Source: Microbulbifer taiwanensis (GTDB taxonomy: Bacteria > Pseudomonadota > Gammaproteobacteria > Pseudomonadales > Cellvibrionaceae). From it: a stretch of DNA of 64,000 nt. Both the position numbers and the translations under genes were made by a program. The notes below the pieces were generated by a model. It did not search any database, had not been told where the DNA came from, and saw only the letters and a program-made list of their open reading frames with translations. Below, in pieces: positions 1-6,907 of the stretch. The stretch is taken from the NCBI RefSeq assembly GCF_014904815.1, contig NZ_JACZFR010000025.1:124001-188000 (forward strand), in the 5' to 3' direction. Each line of letters begins with the position of its first letter. The stretch's first letter is position 1.

Positions 1-1412
1 CCGGCGGCGATGGCGAACTGCTCCGCCCAGCTGCGTGCCGGCGGGCGCAGGGCGGCGTGGATCAGCATCGCCAGCCAGGCGAGAAACATCGCGTGCACTT
101 CCCAGCCGGCGCGGTCGGCCAGGTCCAGGGGCAGCAGGCGATTGGCCCAGAAGTAGGCGGCGATGCCGATCGGCAGGCCGGCCACCACGCCGGCATTGAG
201 TCTTTCCACCAGCAGCAGCCCGGCGCCCGGTCCGCCGGCCCTGCGCGCCGTCTGCTGGCGTCGCTTGATCGTCCACAGTACCAGTCCGCTTGCGGCCATG
301 GCCGAGCCCAGCAAACCGGAAAAAAAGTAGAGCCAGCGCAGCAATGGGGGTGCGAACAGGCCCTCGTGCAGGCCGATCAGCAGGTCGCGGGCGCCCTTGG
401 CGGCGGAGTTCGCGGTCGCCGTGGCGGAGGGGGGCTGTGTGTGCAGCAGCGCGCCGCTGGCGCCATCGAAGACCAGCTGTTCGCGCCCGGTGCTCACGGA
501 GTCGTCGGTATTCTCGTGAAACAGCACCCGCGCATTGCGGTCCCCGGGATGGCGGATATCGATAAAGAGGATGCGGCCTTCACCCCAGCGGCGCTCCGCA
601 GTCGCGATCATCGGGCCGAGGGGCGCGAGCGGGGCGGCAACGCCCGCCGGTTCGAGTAGCCCGGGTGGGTCGAAGGCGTCGGCGATAAACTGCTGCCGCC
701 CTTTGGGATCGGTGCCGTAATATGCCGCCACTACTAATGGCATCAGGGAGAAGCCCAGAAGGATAAGGCCGGAGTAGGTGATCATCAGGTGAAAGGGCAG
801 GGCGACTACGCCCAGCGCGGTATGGGCATCCTGCCAGGCGCGCCGGCCCTTCCCCGGACGGAAGGTAAAGAAATCCCTGAAAATCTTTTTGTGGATGATC
901 ACACCGGTGATCAGCGCCACCAGCATAAACAGAGTGGCAAAACCGACGACGGGATTCGACAGGCTGCGGGGCAGGTAATGCAGCCGCCAGTGCATCTGGT
1001 AGAGCAACTGGCCGCCGCCGGTGTCCCGGGCGGTGAATGCTTCCCCACTGGTGGCGTCCACCGTCAGCCGGCTGCTGGAGCTGCTGGCGCCCTGCCAGAA
1101 GAACTGCGGGTAGGGGGTATTGCGATCCGCGGGCAGGGTGATGAACCAGCGCTCTGCCGCCGGTGCCTCCCGCTGCAGCCGCGCCAGTAGTACTGTGACG
1201 GTATCCGCCGCGGGCAGGTCGATCTGGGGAGCGGGCAGTTCCGGCTGCATCCAGCGATCGATCTCGGTGTCGAAATAGCCCGCGGTGCCGGTCAGGAATA
1301 TGAAATAGAGCACCCAGCCCAGCGCCAGCCCCGCCCAGGTGTGCAGGCCGGTCATCGACTGGCGGAAGCCCAGTGCGGGGACGGCGACTTGCGAATTCTC
1401 GGTACCCTTCAA
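1..1412 (-). CDS. PepSY-associated TM protein (iron-regulated membrane protein family), 3' end cut by window
   Basis: Reading the minus strand from a TTG at 1412 gives an uninterrupted frame to the window edge (about 470 codons). It starts KGTENSQVAVPALGFRQSM and continues into TGLHTWAGLALGWVLYFIFL, the typical first membrane helix of PepSY-TM proteins. Further helices follow (VGFATLFMLVALITGVII, a second block near SGLILLGFSLMPLVV, and WLYFFSGLLGSAMAASGLVL). The family is inner-membrane and is often encoded beside TonB receptors and FecI/FecR genes; a role in reduction or release of iron from siderophores has been proposed, but I cannot show it here. The TTG overlaps the stop of the upstream DUF3649 gene (TTGA), which suggests translational coupling and decides the start. 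The C-terminus lies outside the window. Confidence 0.85.
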   Translation of the reverse strand, partial: MKGTENSQVAVPALGFRQSMTGLHTWAGLALGWVLYFIFLTGTAGYFDTEIDRWMQPELPAPQIDLPAADTVTVLLARLQREAPAAERWFITLPADRNTPYPQFFWQGASSSSSRLTVDATSGEAFTARDTGGGQLLYQMHWRLHYLPRSLSNPVVGFATLFMLVALITGVIIHKKIFRDFFTFRPGKGRRAWQDAHTALGVVALPFHLMITYSGLILLGFSLMPLVVAAYYGTDPKGRQQFIADAFDPPGLLEPAGVAAPLAPLGPMIATAERRWGEGRILFIDIRHPGDRNARVLFHENTDDSVSTGREQLVFDGASGALLHTQPPSATATANSAAKGARDLLIGLHEGLFAPPLLRWLYFFSGLLGSAMAASGLVLWTIKRRQQTARRAGGPGAGLLLVERLNAGVVAGLPIGIAAYFWANRLLPLDLADRAGWEVHAMFLAWLAMLIHAALRPPARSWAEQFAIAA

Positions 1413-1687
1413 AGCAGTTGCCCCCGCAGCAATAATCCGCTGGCGGCCAGTATTCCGCTGGCCAGCAGCAGTTGCAGCCAGGCCCGCACCGGCCGGCGCA
1501 GGGCGAAGACCCAGATTACCGCTACCGCGTAACAGGCGAAGCCGAGCAGGTTACCCGCCAGTACGGCTTCGCCGAGCGGGACAGGCAGCAGGCCCACCAG
1601 GAAGATGCCCGACGCCGTCGCCAGCGCATAGCCCCCGAGCAGGGCGGGCGCAGCCAGGGCGAGCAGTCGCCATCCAGTCAATTCCAT
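1409..1687 (-). CDS. DUF3649-type small inner-membrane protein
   Basis: A 92-residue, almost entirely hydrophobic protein with about three predicted membrane helices (LLALAAPALLGGYALATASG, an AVLAGNLLGFACYAVAVIWVF segment, and WLQLLLASGILAASGLLL). Size, composition and its position directly before a PepSY-TM gene match the DUF3649 family, which recurs in iron-uptake loci of Pseudomonas and relatives. The function is unknown. It overlaps the next gene by four bases. No Fur box is visible in the 180 bases upstream on this strand. The family call rests on context and hydropathy, so it is less certain than that of its neighbour. Confidence 0.65.
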   Translation of the reverse strand: MELTGWRLLALAAPALLGGYALATASGIFLVGLLPVPLGEAVLAGNLLGFACYAVAVIWVFALRRPVRAWLQLLLASGILAASGLLLRGQLL

Positions 1688-1847
1688 CAGTTGCCAATCC
1701 GTATTTCCAACAGCTTGTTGGGGCTTTCAGATAATTGAGCCTTCATCTGGAAGCTCAGGTGTTTCTGTCACGCCAAAACAACGAATGAGCTGCAGAAAAT
1801 TACAAAATTTTTTCGAGAAACCCGACCACGTCGGTGACCAGTTAGTA

Positions 1848-1890
1848 TTGCAACGATACGAAGTCGTCTATAAAATGAAAATCATTATCA
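1848..1890 (+). promoter_or_regulatory. Sigma70-type promoter overlapped by Fur box, upstream of first ECF sigma gene
   Basis: A -35 element TTGCAA (1848-1853), a 17-base spacer and a -10 element TAAAAT (1871-1876) precede the sigma gene. The 15-mer at 1876-1890, TGAAAATCATTATCA, matches the 7-1-7 Fur consensus TGATAATNATTATCA at 13 of 14 defined positions. The box covers the end of the -10 and the likely transcription start, so Fur-Fe(II) should block RNA polymerase when iron is sufficient. Confidence 0.85.
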
Positions 1891-1945
1891 TTTGTGGTGG
1901 GCGAGATGCCCTCCTGGCAATTGGACAATTTGGCGGCAACCCACC

Positions 1946-2461
1946 ATGCAGGATGCACAGATACTCAACCTGTACACGACACACCAGCGGGACCTGCTCA
2001 GCTACGCCAGCAGTATTGTGGGTGACGACGGGCGCGCTGAGGATATCGCCCAGGATGCCTATATGCGCTTCAGCACAGCCATGTCGGACGAATGGCGGAG
2101 CAACCCGGTGGGTTACCTCTTCCGCATAGTGCGCAACCTGGCGCTGGATTGCCGTCGTCGCGCGCAGTTTGAAAAGGCGCTTTTTTCACACAATGTGGAC
2201 GATATTGTCGAGGCCATACCGGCGGAGAAATCGGCGCCGGAGCAGGAAGTCATGGCCCGCAATGAACTGGAGCTATTGCAGGAGGCGATGGATGAGCTCC
2301 CGGAGCGCACCCGAATGGCGGTGGAGATGCACCGCCTGGGGGGCTACAAACTGCGCGAAATAGCCGCCCACATGAATATCTCTGTCTCCATGGCACAGTA
2401 CCTGGTCAAGGAAGGTATCAAACACTGCCAGCGGCGCCTTTCCTCCACTGCTTCCGCCTGA
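1946..2461 (+). CDS. ECF sigma factor, FecI/FpvI-like
   Basis: 171-residue ECF sigma-70 factor. Region 2 is visible as LLSYASSIVGDDGRAEDIAQ followed by DAYMRF and YLFRIVRNLALDCRRR. Region 4 runs from ELPERTRMAVEMHRLGGYKL into the helix-turn-helix REIAAHMNISVSMAQYLVKE. An in-frame upstream ATG at 1892 would begin two bases after the Fur box and upstream of or at the transcription start, so I chose the ATG at 1946, giving MQDAQILNLYTTHQ. The gene is followed by fecR, the usual FecI-FecR order for a surface-signalling pair that responds to a TonB receptor with an STN domain; the receptor at 32021-34456 is the candidate partner. Its recognition helix differs from that of the second ECF factor, so it probably has different or only partly overlapping targets. 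Confidence 0.88.
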   Translation: MQDAQILNLYTTHQRDLLSYASSIVGDDGRAEDIAQDAYMRFSTAMSDEWRSNPVGYLFRIVRNLALDCRRRAQFEKALFSHNVDDIVEAIPAEKSAPEQEVMARNELELLQEAMDELPERTRMAVEMHRLGGYKLREIAAHMNISVSMAQYLVKEGIKHCQRRLSSTASA

Positions 2462-2482
2462 TTTCCCCGAACTGCCCGCTAT

Positions 2483-2501
2483 GGCCTTTGGAAAAAAGGC
2501 C
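2483..2501 (+). repeat. Short hairpin in the sigma-fecR spacer
   Basis: GGCCTTT, a five-base loop and AAAGGCC form a perfect 7-bp stem shortly after the sigma gene stop. There is no T-run behind it, so it is more likely an RNA stability or attenuation element than a full terminator. The rest of the 162-base spacer shows nothing I can identify. Confidence 0.4.
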
Positions 2502-2623
2502 TGATGGTACGTCCTTAAAATGACAAGCCTGTTTCTGGTGCCGAAACATCCGTATGGTATGCGGGCCCGGTATGTCGAGAGCGGCGAGTGCGGGCGGGGC
2601 AAAGTGGCAGAGTGAAAAGACCT

Positions 2624-3652
2624 ATGACTGATCAATCCGAGCTGGCCAAAGCTGAAGATGAGGCCGCCAACTGGGCCGTGTTGCTGGCGGATGATCCGGA
2701 AGATGCTGAACTGGTGAGGGCGTTCAGTGCCTGGCTCGATTCCAGCGCCCTGAATGCCGAAGTCTGGGCGCGCACTCTGCGTGTCCACAGGGGGATGGCC
2801 GCACTCTCCCCGGCCACGCGGGATCGGTGGCCCGAGACCGCATCGGTGGGGCAGCGAAAAAAAATACCTGTCGATTCCGATGCAATGCGACGCGACGCAA
2901 AAGGAATCGCCCATTTCTGGCGGGCCCTGTCCCGCAAAGCGAACTGGCTGCCTCTCGCGAGCCTGGCGGTGGCCGCCTGCCTGACCCTGGCGCTTTTGCC
3001 GCAGCTCACCCTGAGATTATCCGCCGACTTTTTCACAGGTACCGGTGAACAGCGGAGCCTGTTGCTGTCTGACGGCAGCAGGCTGTTTCTCGCCCCCGAA
3101 AGCGCCGTGGATATAGCCTACTCCGACGGCGGGCGTTCCGTGCGGCTGCTCGAGGGCAGCGCCTTCTTCGAGGTGCAGCCCGATCCCGGCCGCCCCTTTT
3201 CCGTGGATGCGGGAGGAACGCGCACCACGGTTCTCGGAACAGCCTTCGGTGTCGATAGAACCGATGCTGGTGCGGTTGTCAGCGTGGTCCACGGGTGCGT
3301 GCGGGTGGAGGACAGGAGTGTTTCCCCTGAAGTCTCGGATAACCTCGGCGCCGGCGACCGGCTGGCGGTCACCCGCGGGCGGGGTGCCAGCCTGACTCGG
3401 GCCCTGCCGGGGGAGATGGCGCTGTGGCGCAGAGGGGAGCTGATTGCGCGCAACCTGACGATCAGCGAAGTTGTGGAATCCTTTCGCCGTTATTACAGCG
3501 GTGTGATTTGGGTGGCGGAGCCCCTCGCCAGCCAGCGTGTCACAGGCTTGTACCGTCTCGATGATCCCATCAATACCCTCGCCGAAATGGCCGAGGCCCA
3601 CGGCGCGACCGCGCGGCAACTGAGTCCCTGGCTGCTGGTGCTCAGTCACTAA
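2624..3652 (+). CDS. fecR: FecR-family anti-sigma factor / transmembrane signal relay
   Basis: 342-residue protein with the full FecR layout. A cytoplasmic DUF4880 domain (about residues 5-50, EAANWAVLLADDPEDAELV then FSAWLDSSALNAEVWART) binds the ECF sigma factor. One membrane helix lies at about 107-128 (WLPLASLAVAACLTLALLPQ). The periplasmic FecR domain follows (RSLLLSDGSRLFLAPESAVD, then LEGSAFFEVQPDPGRPFSVD and VLGTAFGVD). A C-terminal region resembles the STN-contacting part of FecR proteins. In the family the periplasmic part senses the STN domain of a ligand-loaded TonB receptor, and the signal releases or activates the sigma factor. A GTG at 2588 is also in frame, but ATG at 2624 starts directly before the conserved domain (MTDQSELAKAEDEA). 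It lies 162 bases behind the ECF gene, probably in the same transcript. Confidence 0.9.
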   Translation: MTDQSELAKAEDEAANWAVLLADDPEDAELVRAFSAWLDSSALNAEVWARTLRVHRGMAALSPATRDRWPETASVGQRKKIPVDSDAMRRDAKGIAHFWRALSRKANWLPLASLAVAACLTLALLPQLTLRLSADFFTGTGEQRSLLLSDGSRLFLAPESAVDIAYSDGGRSVRLLEGSAFFEVQPDPGRPFSVDAGGTRTTVLGTAFGVDRTDAGAVVSVVHGCVRVEDRSVSPEVSDNLGAGDRLAVTRGRGASLTRALPGEMALWRRGELIARNLTISEVVESFRRYYSGVIWVAEPLASQRVTGLYRLDDPINTLAEMAEAHGATARQLSPWLLVLSH

Positions 3653-3673
3653 TACCCACATAGAAATGTAATC

Positions 3674-3694
3674 TGGAGTTTGTGACGAACTCCA
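3674..3694 (+). repeat. Small inverted repeat after fecR
   Basis: TGGAGTT and AACTCCA flank a seven-base loop just after the fecR stop. It is followed by cttctccgct, with no real T-run, so terminator function is only possible. The remaining part of the 295-base gap (3653-3947) holds the promoter and Fur box of the second sigma gene. Confidence 0.35.
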
Positions 3695-3854
3695 CTTCTC
3701 CGCTTGGAAAATTGATTTCCCCGTTCGTCTATCGAGGTGGAAGCGGATATCGGACGTCAATTTTTCAGCTGTCCGAATAAAATGTTTCCATTCGCAGAGA
3801 GTGTGTTCGAGCACGCATGCTTTTCCCGAGCTGCCAATAAAAAAGCGCGAGCCA

Positions 3855-3897
3855 TTGATTCGGCGCGGGGAGCTGTTTACAATGAGAATGATTATCA
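3855..3897 (+). promoter_or_regulatory. Sigma70-type promoter overlapped by Fur box, upstream of PvdS-like gene
   Basis: TTGATT (3855-3860), a 17-base spacer and TACAAT (3878-3883) form a good sigma70 promoter. The 15-mer at 3883-3897, TGAGAATGATTATCA, matches the Fur consensus TGATAATNATTATCA at 13 of 14 defined positions and begins on the last base of the -10 element. The layout is the same as at the first sigma gene, so both regulators should be switched on together when iron is low. Confidence 0.88.
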
Positions 3898-3947
3898 TTT
3901 CTAAAGCGCCCTCGTGCGATCCGAGCATGAGGCAGGAGGACCTAACG

Positions 3948-4463
3948 GTGCGCAAAGACGAGCAGTTCCCGGATCTCGCGGATACCTTTGTCGCTCATCG
4001 CAGTCAGTTGTGCCAGGCCGCGGCCAGAATACTGGGGAGCCGGGACAGGGCCGAGGATGTGGTGCAGGACGCCTACCTGAAGGTCATGGAGGCGAAGACG
4101 GTTTTTTCGGTCAAGGAGCCTGCGGCCTATGTTTTCCGGATGGTGCGAAACCTGGCCATAGACCACTACCGGCGCAGTACGCTGGAGTCCAATGTGTTCG
4201 CGGTGGAAGAGGCCGGCCAGGGAGTGCCCTCACCCGCGGGAACCCCCGAAGCCATTTCCATCGGCCGCCAGGAATTGAACCTGGTTGCCCGCGCGCTGGG
4301 GGAGCTGCCGGAGCGCACCCGGCGGGTCTTCGAGTTGTACCGCATGGGTGGCCATACCCAGCGGGAAATTGCCAAAATGCTGGGCGTTTCTCCCACGCTG
4401 GTCAATTTCATGATCCGGGATGCCCTGAATCACTGTCGCAGTGCACTGGAATCCGCTTCCTGA
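3948..4463 (+). CDS. pvdS: PvdS-like ECF iron-starvation sigma factor
   Basis: 171-residue ECF sigma factor. Region 2 reads GSRDRAEDVVQDAYLKVMEA and AYVFRMVRNLAIDHYRR. Region 4.2 reads REIAKMLGVSPTLVNFMIRD followed by ALNHCR. From memory the recognition helix of Pseudomonas PvdS is LGVSPTLVNFMIRDALVHCR, so this helix is nearly the same, and the window contains five promoters of the PvdS box type. The start is GTG 3948: AGGAGG at 3934-3939 sits eight bases before it, whereas longer in-frame starts would place codons inside the Fur box. It is expected to bring RNA polymerase to the mbtH-NRPS operon, pvdA, pvdF, fhuF and exporter promoters. The FecR protein upstream may restrain it, as FpvR does PvdS, but that is inference. 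Confidence 0.88.
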   Translation: MRKDEQFPDLADTFVAHRSQLCQAAARILGSRDRAEDVVQDAYLKVMEAKTVFSVKEPAAYVFRMVRNLAIDHYRRSTLESNVFAVEEAGQGVPSPAGTPEAISIGRQELNLVARALGELPERTRRVFELYRMGGHTQREIAKMLGVSPTLVNFMIRDALNHCRSALESAS

Positions 4464-4596
4464 ATCAGGAGCGGCGATGTCTCCGCCGGTTGCACCTGTT
4501 GCTATAATCACCCGCACCTGTTTGTGAGCGCCTTAACAGGGGCGATGCTGAATCGTCGAACAGGTATAGCTTGATTGACCAGACGGTGGGTGCGGT

Positions 4597-4821
4597 ATGA
4601 CAGATATTGAATGCGGCGATGCGGCGTGGAACCAGGCCGTGGACTGGCTTATGCGCGAGCATGAGGAATCCCTGGATGATGCAGCTCGCGAAGCCTTGAT
4701 CGACTGGCTGGCGTCGCCGGCACACCGGAAAGCCTATGAGCAGGCCCGCACCCTGTGGCTGGTGACCGGACTGGTGCCGACCAGCGATGAGCAGAGTGAT
4801 CCGCCTTCCGATGACGATTGA
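4597..4821 (+). CDS. Stand-alone FecR N-terminal (DUF4880) domain protein
   Basis: 74-residue acidic protein. Residues 8-60 (AAWNQAVDWLMREHEESLDD, then ALIDWLASPAHRKAYEQART) are the cytoplasmic sigma-binding DUF4880 domain of FecR. It stops before any membrane helix: after LWLVTGLVPTSDEQ the chain ends in SDPPSDDD. A full FecR would continue for about 250 residues, and no remnant is visible in the 302 bases downstream. It lies 133 bases behind the PvdS-like gene, which makes that sigma factor its likely target. It could be a cytoplasmic anti-sigma or co-activator that needs no signal from the envelope, or a degenerate remnant; its clean ends argue for a functional small protein. Confidence 0.78.
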   Translation: MTDIECGDAAWNQAVDWLMREHEESLDDAAREALIDWLASPAHRKAYEQARTLWLVTGLVPTSDEQSDPPSDDD

Positions 4822-5035
4822 GTAGTATTTAACGCTCAGTATCGATCCGCGCGCCGGTTTGCAGCCGGCAGTGGTACCTTTCTTCGACCTTCCCCTGTCT
4901 TCAGTTTTTCACCCGAATACAGATTCCGGCTTTGTATCCGCATCCCTGTGCCCGCTGCGACGAAAAAATGTCGTGATGCCGCTTTGGATGCGGAGAGCGG
5001 ATCTCATCATTTCTCCCGATAATTATCTTCTCCCC

Positions 5036-5059
5036 TAAATTCTCATCGGCCTCGCTCGT
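5036..5059 (+). promoter_or_regulatory. PvdS-type promoter for the mbtH-NRPS operon
   Basis: CTAAAT (core TAAAT 5036-5040), 16 bases and CGTC (CGT 5057-5059) match the Pseudomonas iron-starvation box TAAAT-N16/17-CGT. It lies 64 bases before the mbtH start. The same pattern occurs four more times in the window, always before siderophore genes. Elsewhere in the 302-base gap 4822-5123 I see only a short GCCGG/CCGGC inverted repeat and the palindrome GATAATTATC (5018-5027), which could be a partial Fur site. Confidence 0.85.
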
Positions 5060-5123
5060 CATCTGATTCAGATACCGACAGGGCGGCACAGGGGTGCCGA
5101 CCCGCTCAGAGTGAGGAATAGCG

Positions 5124-5390
5124 ATGACATCCACCAGTTGTTTCGACCGTGAAGACGAAACCTTCATCCTACTGGTCAACGGCGAGGAGCAGTACTCCAT
5201 CTGGCCCCACTGGAAGCCCGTGCCGGGCGGCTGGACTGCCGTCGAGGGCGTGCAGGGTGACAAGGAATCCGTACTCGCCCATGTGCGGGAAACCTGGACG
5301 GATATGCGCCCCCTGTCGCTGCGCCAATGGATGGACGAACAGGCTGAATCCGCCGGCGCAAATGAAAGCGCTGCCGGGGCGGCCCAGTGA
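5124..5390 (+). CDS. mbtH: MbtH-like NRPS accessory protein
   Basis: 88-residue protein with the conserved MbtH core: FILLVNGEEQYSIWPHWKPV, PGGWTAVEGVQG and ETWTDMRPLSLRQWM. MbtH proteins bind NRPS adenylation domains in the cytoplasm and make them soluble and active. The tail after residue 74 (QAESAGANESAAGAAQ) is low complexity and longer than in most relatives. It is the first gene of the biosynthetic operon and overlaps the thioesterase start (GTGA). One MbtH protein probably serves all six amino acid A domains. Confidence 0.95.
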   Translation: MTSTSCFDREDETFILLVNGEEQYSIWPHWKPVPGGWTAVEGVQGDKESVLAHVRETWTDMRPLSLRQWMDEQAESAGANESAAGAAQ

Positions 5391-6136
5391 GTTCAGCGCG
5401 CCCCGCGCTGGATCTCTTCTGCCTGCCCTGTGCGGGTGCCAGCGCCACCATGTACCTGCGCTGGCGGCGCCAGTTGCCGGCCTGGATCCGCGTATTGCCG
5501 CTGGAGCTGCCGGGCCGTGGCAGTCGCCTGGGTGAGCCCTTTGTGGAGGATTTCCGCGCGCTGGTGAGTCTGCTCTGCGAGGAGATCTATCTCCGCGCAC
5601 CCGGCCGCTGGGCCATTTTCGGACACAGCATGGGTGCGCTGCTGGCCTTCGGCGTCGCCGCGCGCCTGCAGCGGTTGCGGGCCACTGCGCCGGAGATGCT
5701 GATCGTATCCGCGAGCCCGGCGCCGGCGCACCGGGATCCGCAGCGCTACCCCGACACCCTCGACGAAGCCGCGCTGATCGCCGACCTGCGCCGACAGGGC
5801 GGCACGCCGCCAGCGGTATTCGACAGCCCGGAATTGCTGCGCATGACGCTGGATACCCTGGCTGCGGATTACCGGGTTTGCGAAAGCCTCGACAGCCGGC
5901 CGGGCGCGCCGCTGCAGATCCCGGTACAGGTATTTGCCGGGCGCGACGATGCGATAGCGCCGGCCGCGGTGGAGGCCTGGCGGGAGGAGACCGAGAGCGA
6001 ATTTTCCCTGCAGTGGTTCGACGGGGGACATTTTTTTATTCGCCAGCAGGAGGCCCAGTTGCTGCAGGCGCTCGAGCGGCGCCTGCGCAGGCTGGTGCGG
6101 GAGGAGGATCGCCTTGCGGCCCCTGTGTCTGCCTGA
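5387..6136 (+). CDS. Type II thioesterase of the NRPS operon
   Basis: 249-residue alpha/beta hydrolase. It opens with LDLFCLPCAGASATMYLRW (oxyanion region), carries the nucleophile motif GHSMG with Ser81, and shows the acid in GRDDAI and the His in GGHFF near the C-terminus. These are the hallmarks of stand-alone type II thioesterases, which clear mis-primed or stalled acyl groups from carrier domains. The start is a GTG overlapping the mbtH stop by four bases. The 3' end overlaps the phosphopantetheinyl transferase by 23 bases, so the three genes are translationally coupled. Confidence 0.93.
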   Translation: MSSARPALDLFCLPCAGASATMYLRWRRQLPAWIRVLPLELPGRGSRLGEPFVEDFRALVSLLCEEIYLRAPGRWAIFGHSMGALLAFGVAARLQRLRATAPEMLIVSASPAPAHRDPQRYPDTLDEAALIADLRRQGGTPPAVFDSPELLRMTLDTLAADYRVCESLDSRPGAPLQIPVQVFAGRDDAIAPAAVEAWREETESEFSLQWFDGGHFFIRQQEAQLLQALERRLRRLVREEDRLAAPVSA

Positions 6137-6815
6137 TGCCCTTCCCGGAAGCATCGAGGCCTGGCTGTTGCCACTGGACCTGGCAGCGCCGGTCGCCGCC
6201 GAGGACTGGCAGCTGCTCGACCAGGGCGAGCGGGCGCGGGCACAGAAGCTCGCGCGGCACGAGGACCGCGTGCGCGCCGTCGCCACCCGCGCCTCGTTGA
6301 AAAGGTTGCTGGCCGCGCGCCTGCAGTGGGAGCCTGCTTCGCTGCAATTTGAAGCGGGCCCGAATGGCAAGCCGCGACTCGCGGAGCCGCGCGCGCCGGT
6401 CTTCAACGTATCCCATTCAGGCAGCTACGCCCTGATCGCGATCGGCGCGTCGGAGGCTATCGCCACCCTGGGGGTGGATATCGAATGGCACAACGGCGAT
6501 CTGCGCCTGGACGCGCTGGCCGACTACGCCTTTACCGCGTCGGAGCGGGCATTCCTGCACGCTTGTCGCGAACCCGGTGGAGACATCCCGGCGCCGTTTT
6601 TTTTCCGAAGCTGGGTGGCGAAGGAGGCCGTGCTGAAGGCCGTGGGAGTCGGTATCCCTGAGCACCTGCACAGGGTATCCGTGCACAGCTGCACGGGCGG
6701 CGAGCTGCGGGTGCGACACGACATGGAAGGCTGGCTGCCATTGTGCGGGCACGGCCTGGAGGCGCCGGACAATTATTCCGCCGCTATTGCCTGGCAGCTG
6801 GCAGAAGCCGCATGA
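6114..6815 (+). CDS. 4'-phosphopantetheinyl transferase, Sfp type
   Basis: 233-residue protein that installs the phosphopantetheine arm on the carrier domains of this assembly line. The family motifs are in order: PVFNVSHSG, LGVDIE (about residue 120; Mg2+ ligands) and FFFRSWVAKEAVLKAVGVGI (about residue 165). Start choice is TTG 6114: the purine-rich GAGGAGGA at 6101-6108 sits six bases upstream, and no ATG is in frame near the conserved N-terminus. It overlaps the thioesterase gene by 23 bases. Having its own transferase in the operon means the cluster can activate itself. Confidence 0.93.
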   Translation: MRPLCLPDALPGSIEAWLLPLDLAAPVAAEDWQLLDQGERARAQKLARHEDRVRAVATRASLKRLLAARLQWEPASLQFEAGPNGKPRLAEPRAPVFNVSHSGSYALIAIGASEAIATLGVDIEWHNGDLRLDALADYAFTASERAFLHACREPGGDIPAPFFFRSWVAKEAVLKAVGVGIPEHLHRVSVHSCTGGELRVRHDMEGWLPLCGHGLEAPDNYSAAIAWQLAEAA

Positions 6816-6842
6816 ACTGAAAACCTCACTCTCCCGACAGGC

Positions 6843-6858
6843 GCGATTTCGGAATCGC
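6843..6858 (+). repeat. Hairpin in the transferase-NRPS1 spacer
   Basis: GCGATT-TCGG-AATCGC forms a short perfect stem with a tetraloop in the 92-base gap between the transferase and the first NRPS gene. No T-run follows directly. Without a promoter match in the gap I take it as an RNA structural element inside the operon. Confidence 0.35.
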
Positions 6859-6907
6859 CGCGACGCGATAACCGGGCAACAAAAAACTTTTCCGCTGAGA
6901 GTTAAAG

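Noticed and set aside
1892-1945. The longer start of the first ECF sigma factor.
   Set aside because: It begins two bases after the Fur box and adds 18 residues (MWWARCPPGNWTIWRQPT) unlike any ECF N-terminus.
5018-5027. GATAATTATC as a Fur box before mbtH.
   Set aside because: It is a perfect 10-bp palindrome but covers only part of the 15-19 bp Fur consensus. The PvdS-type box 9 bases downstream explains iron control without it.
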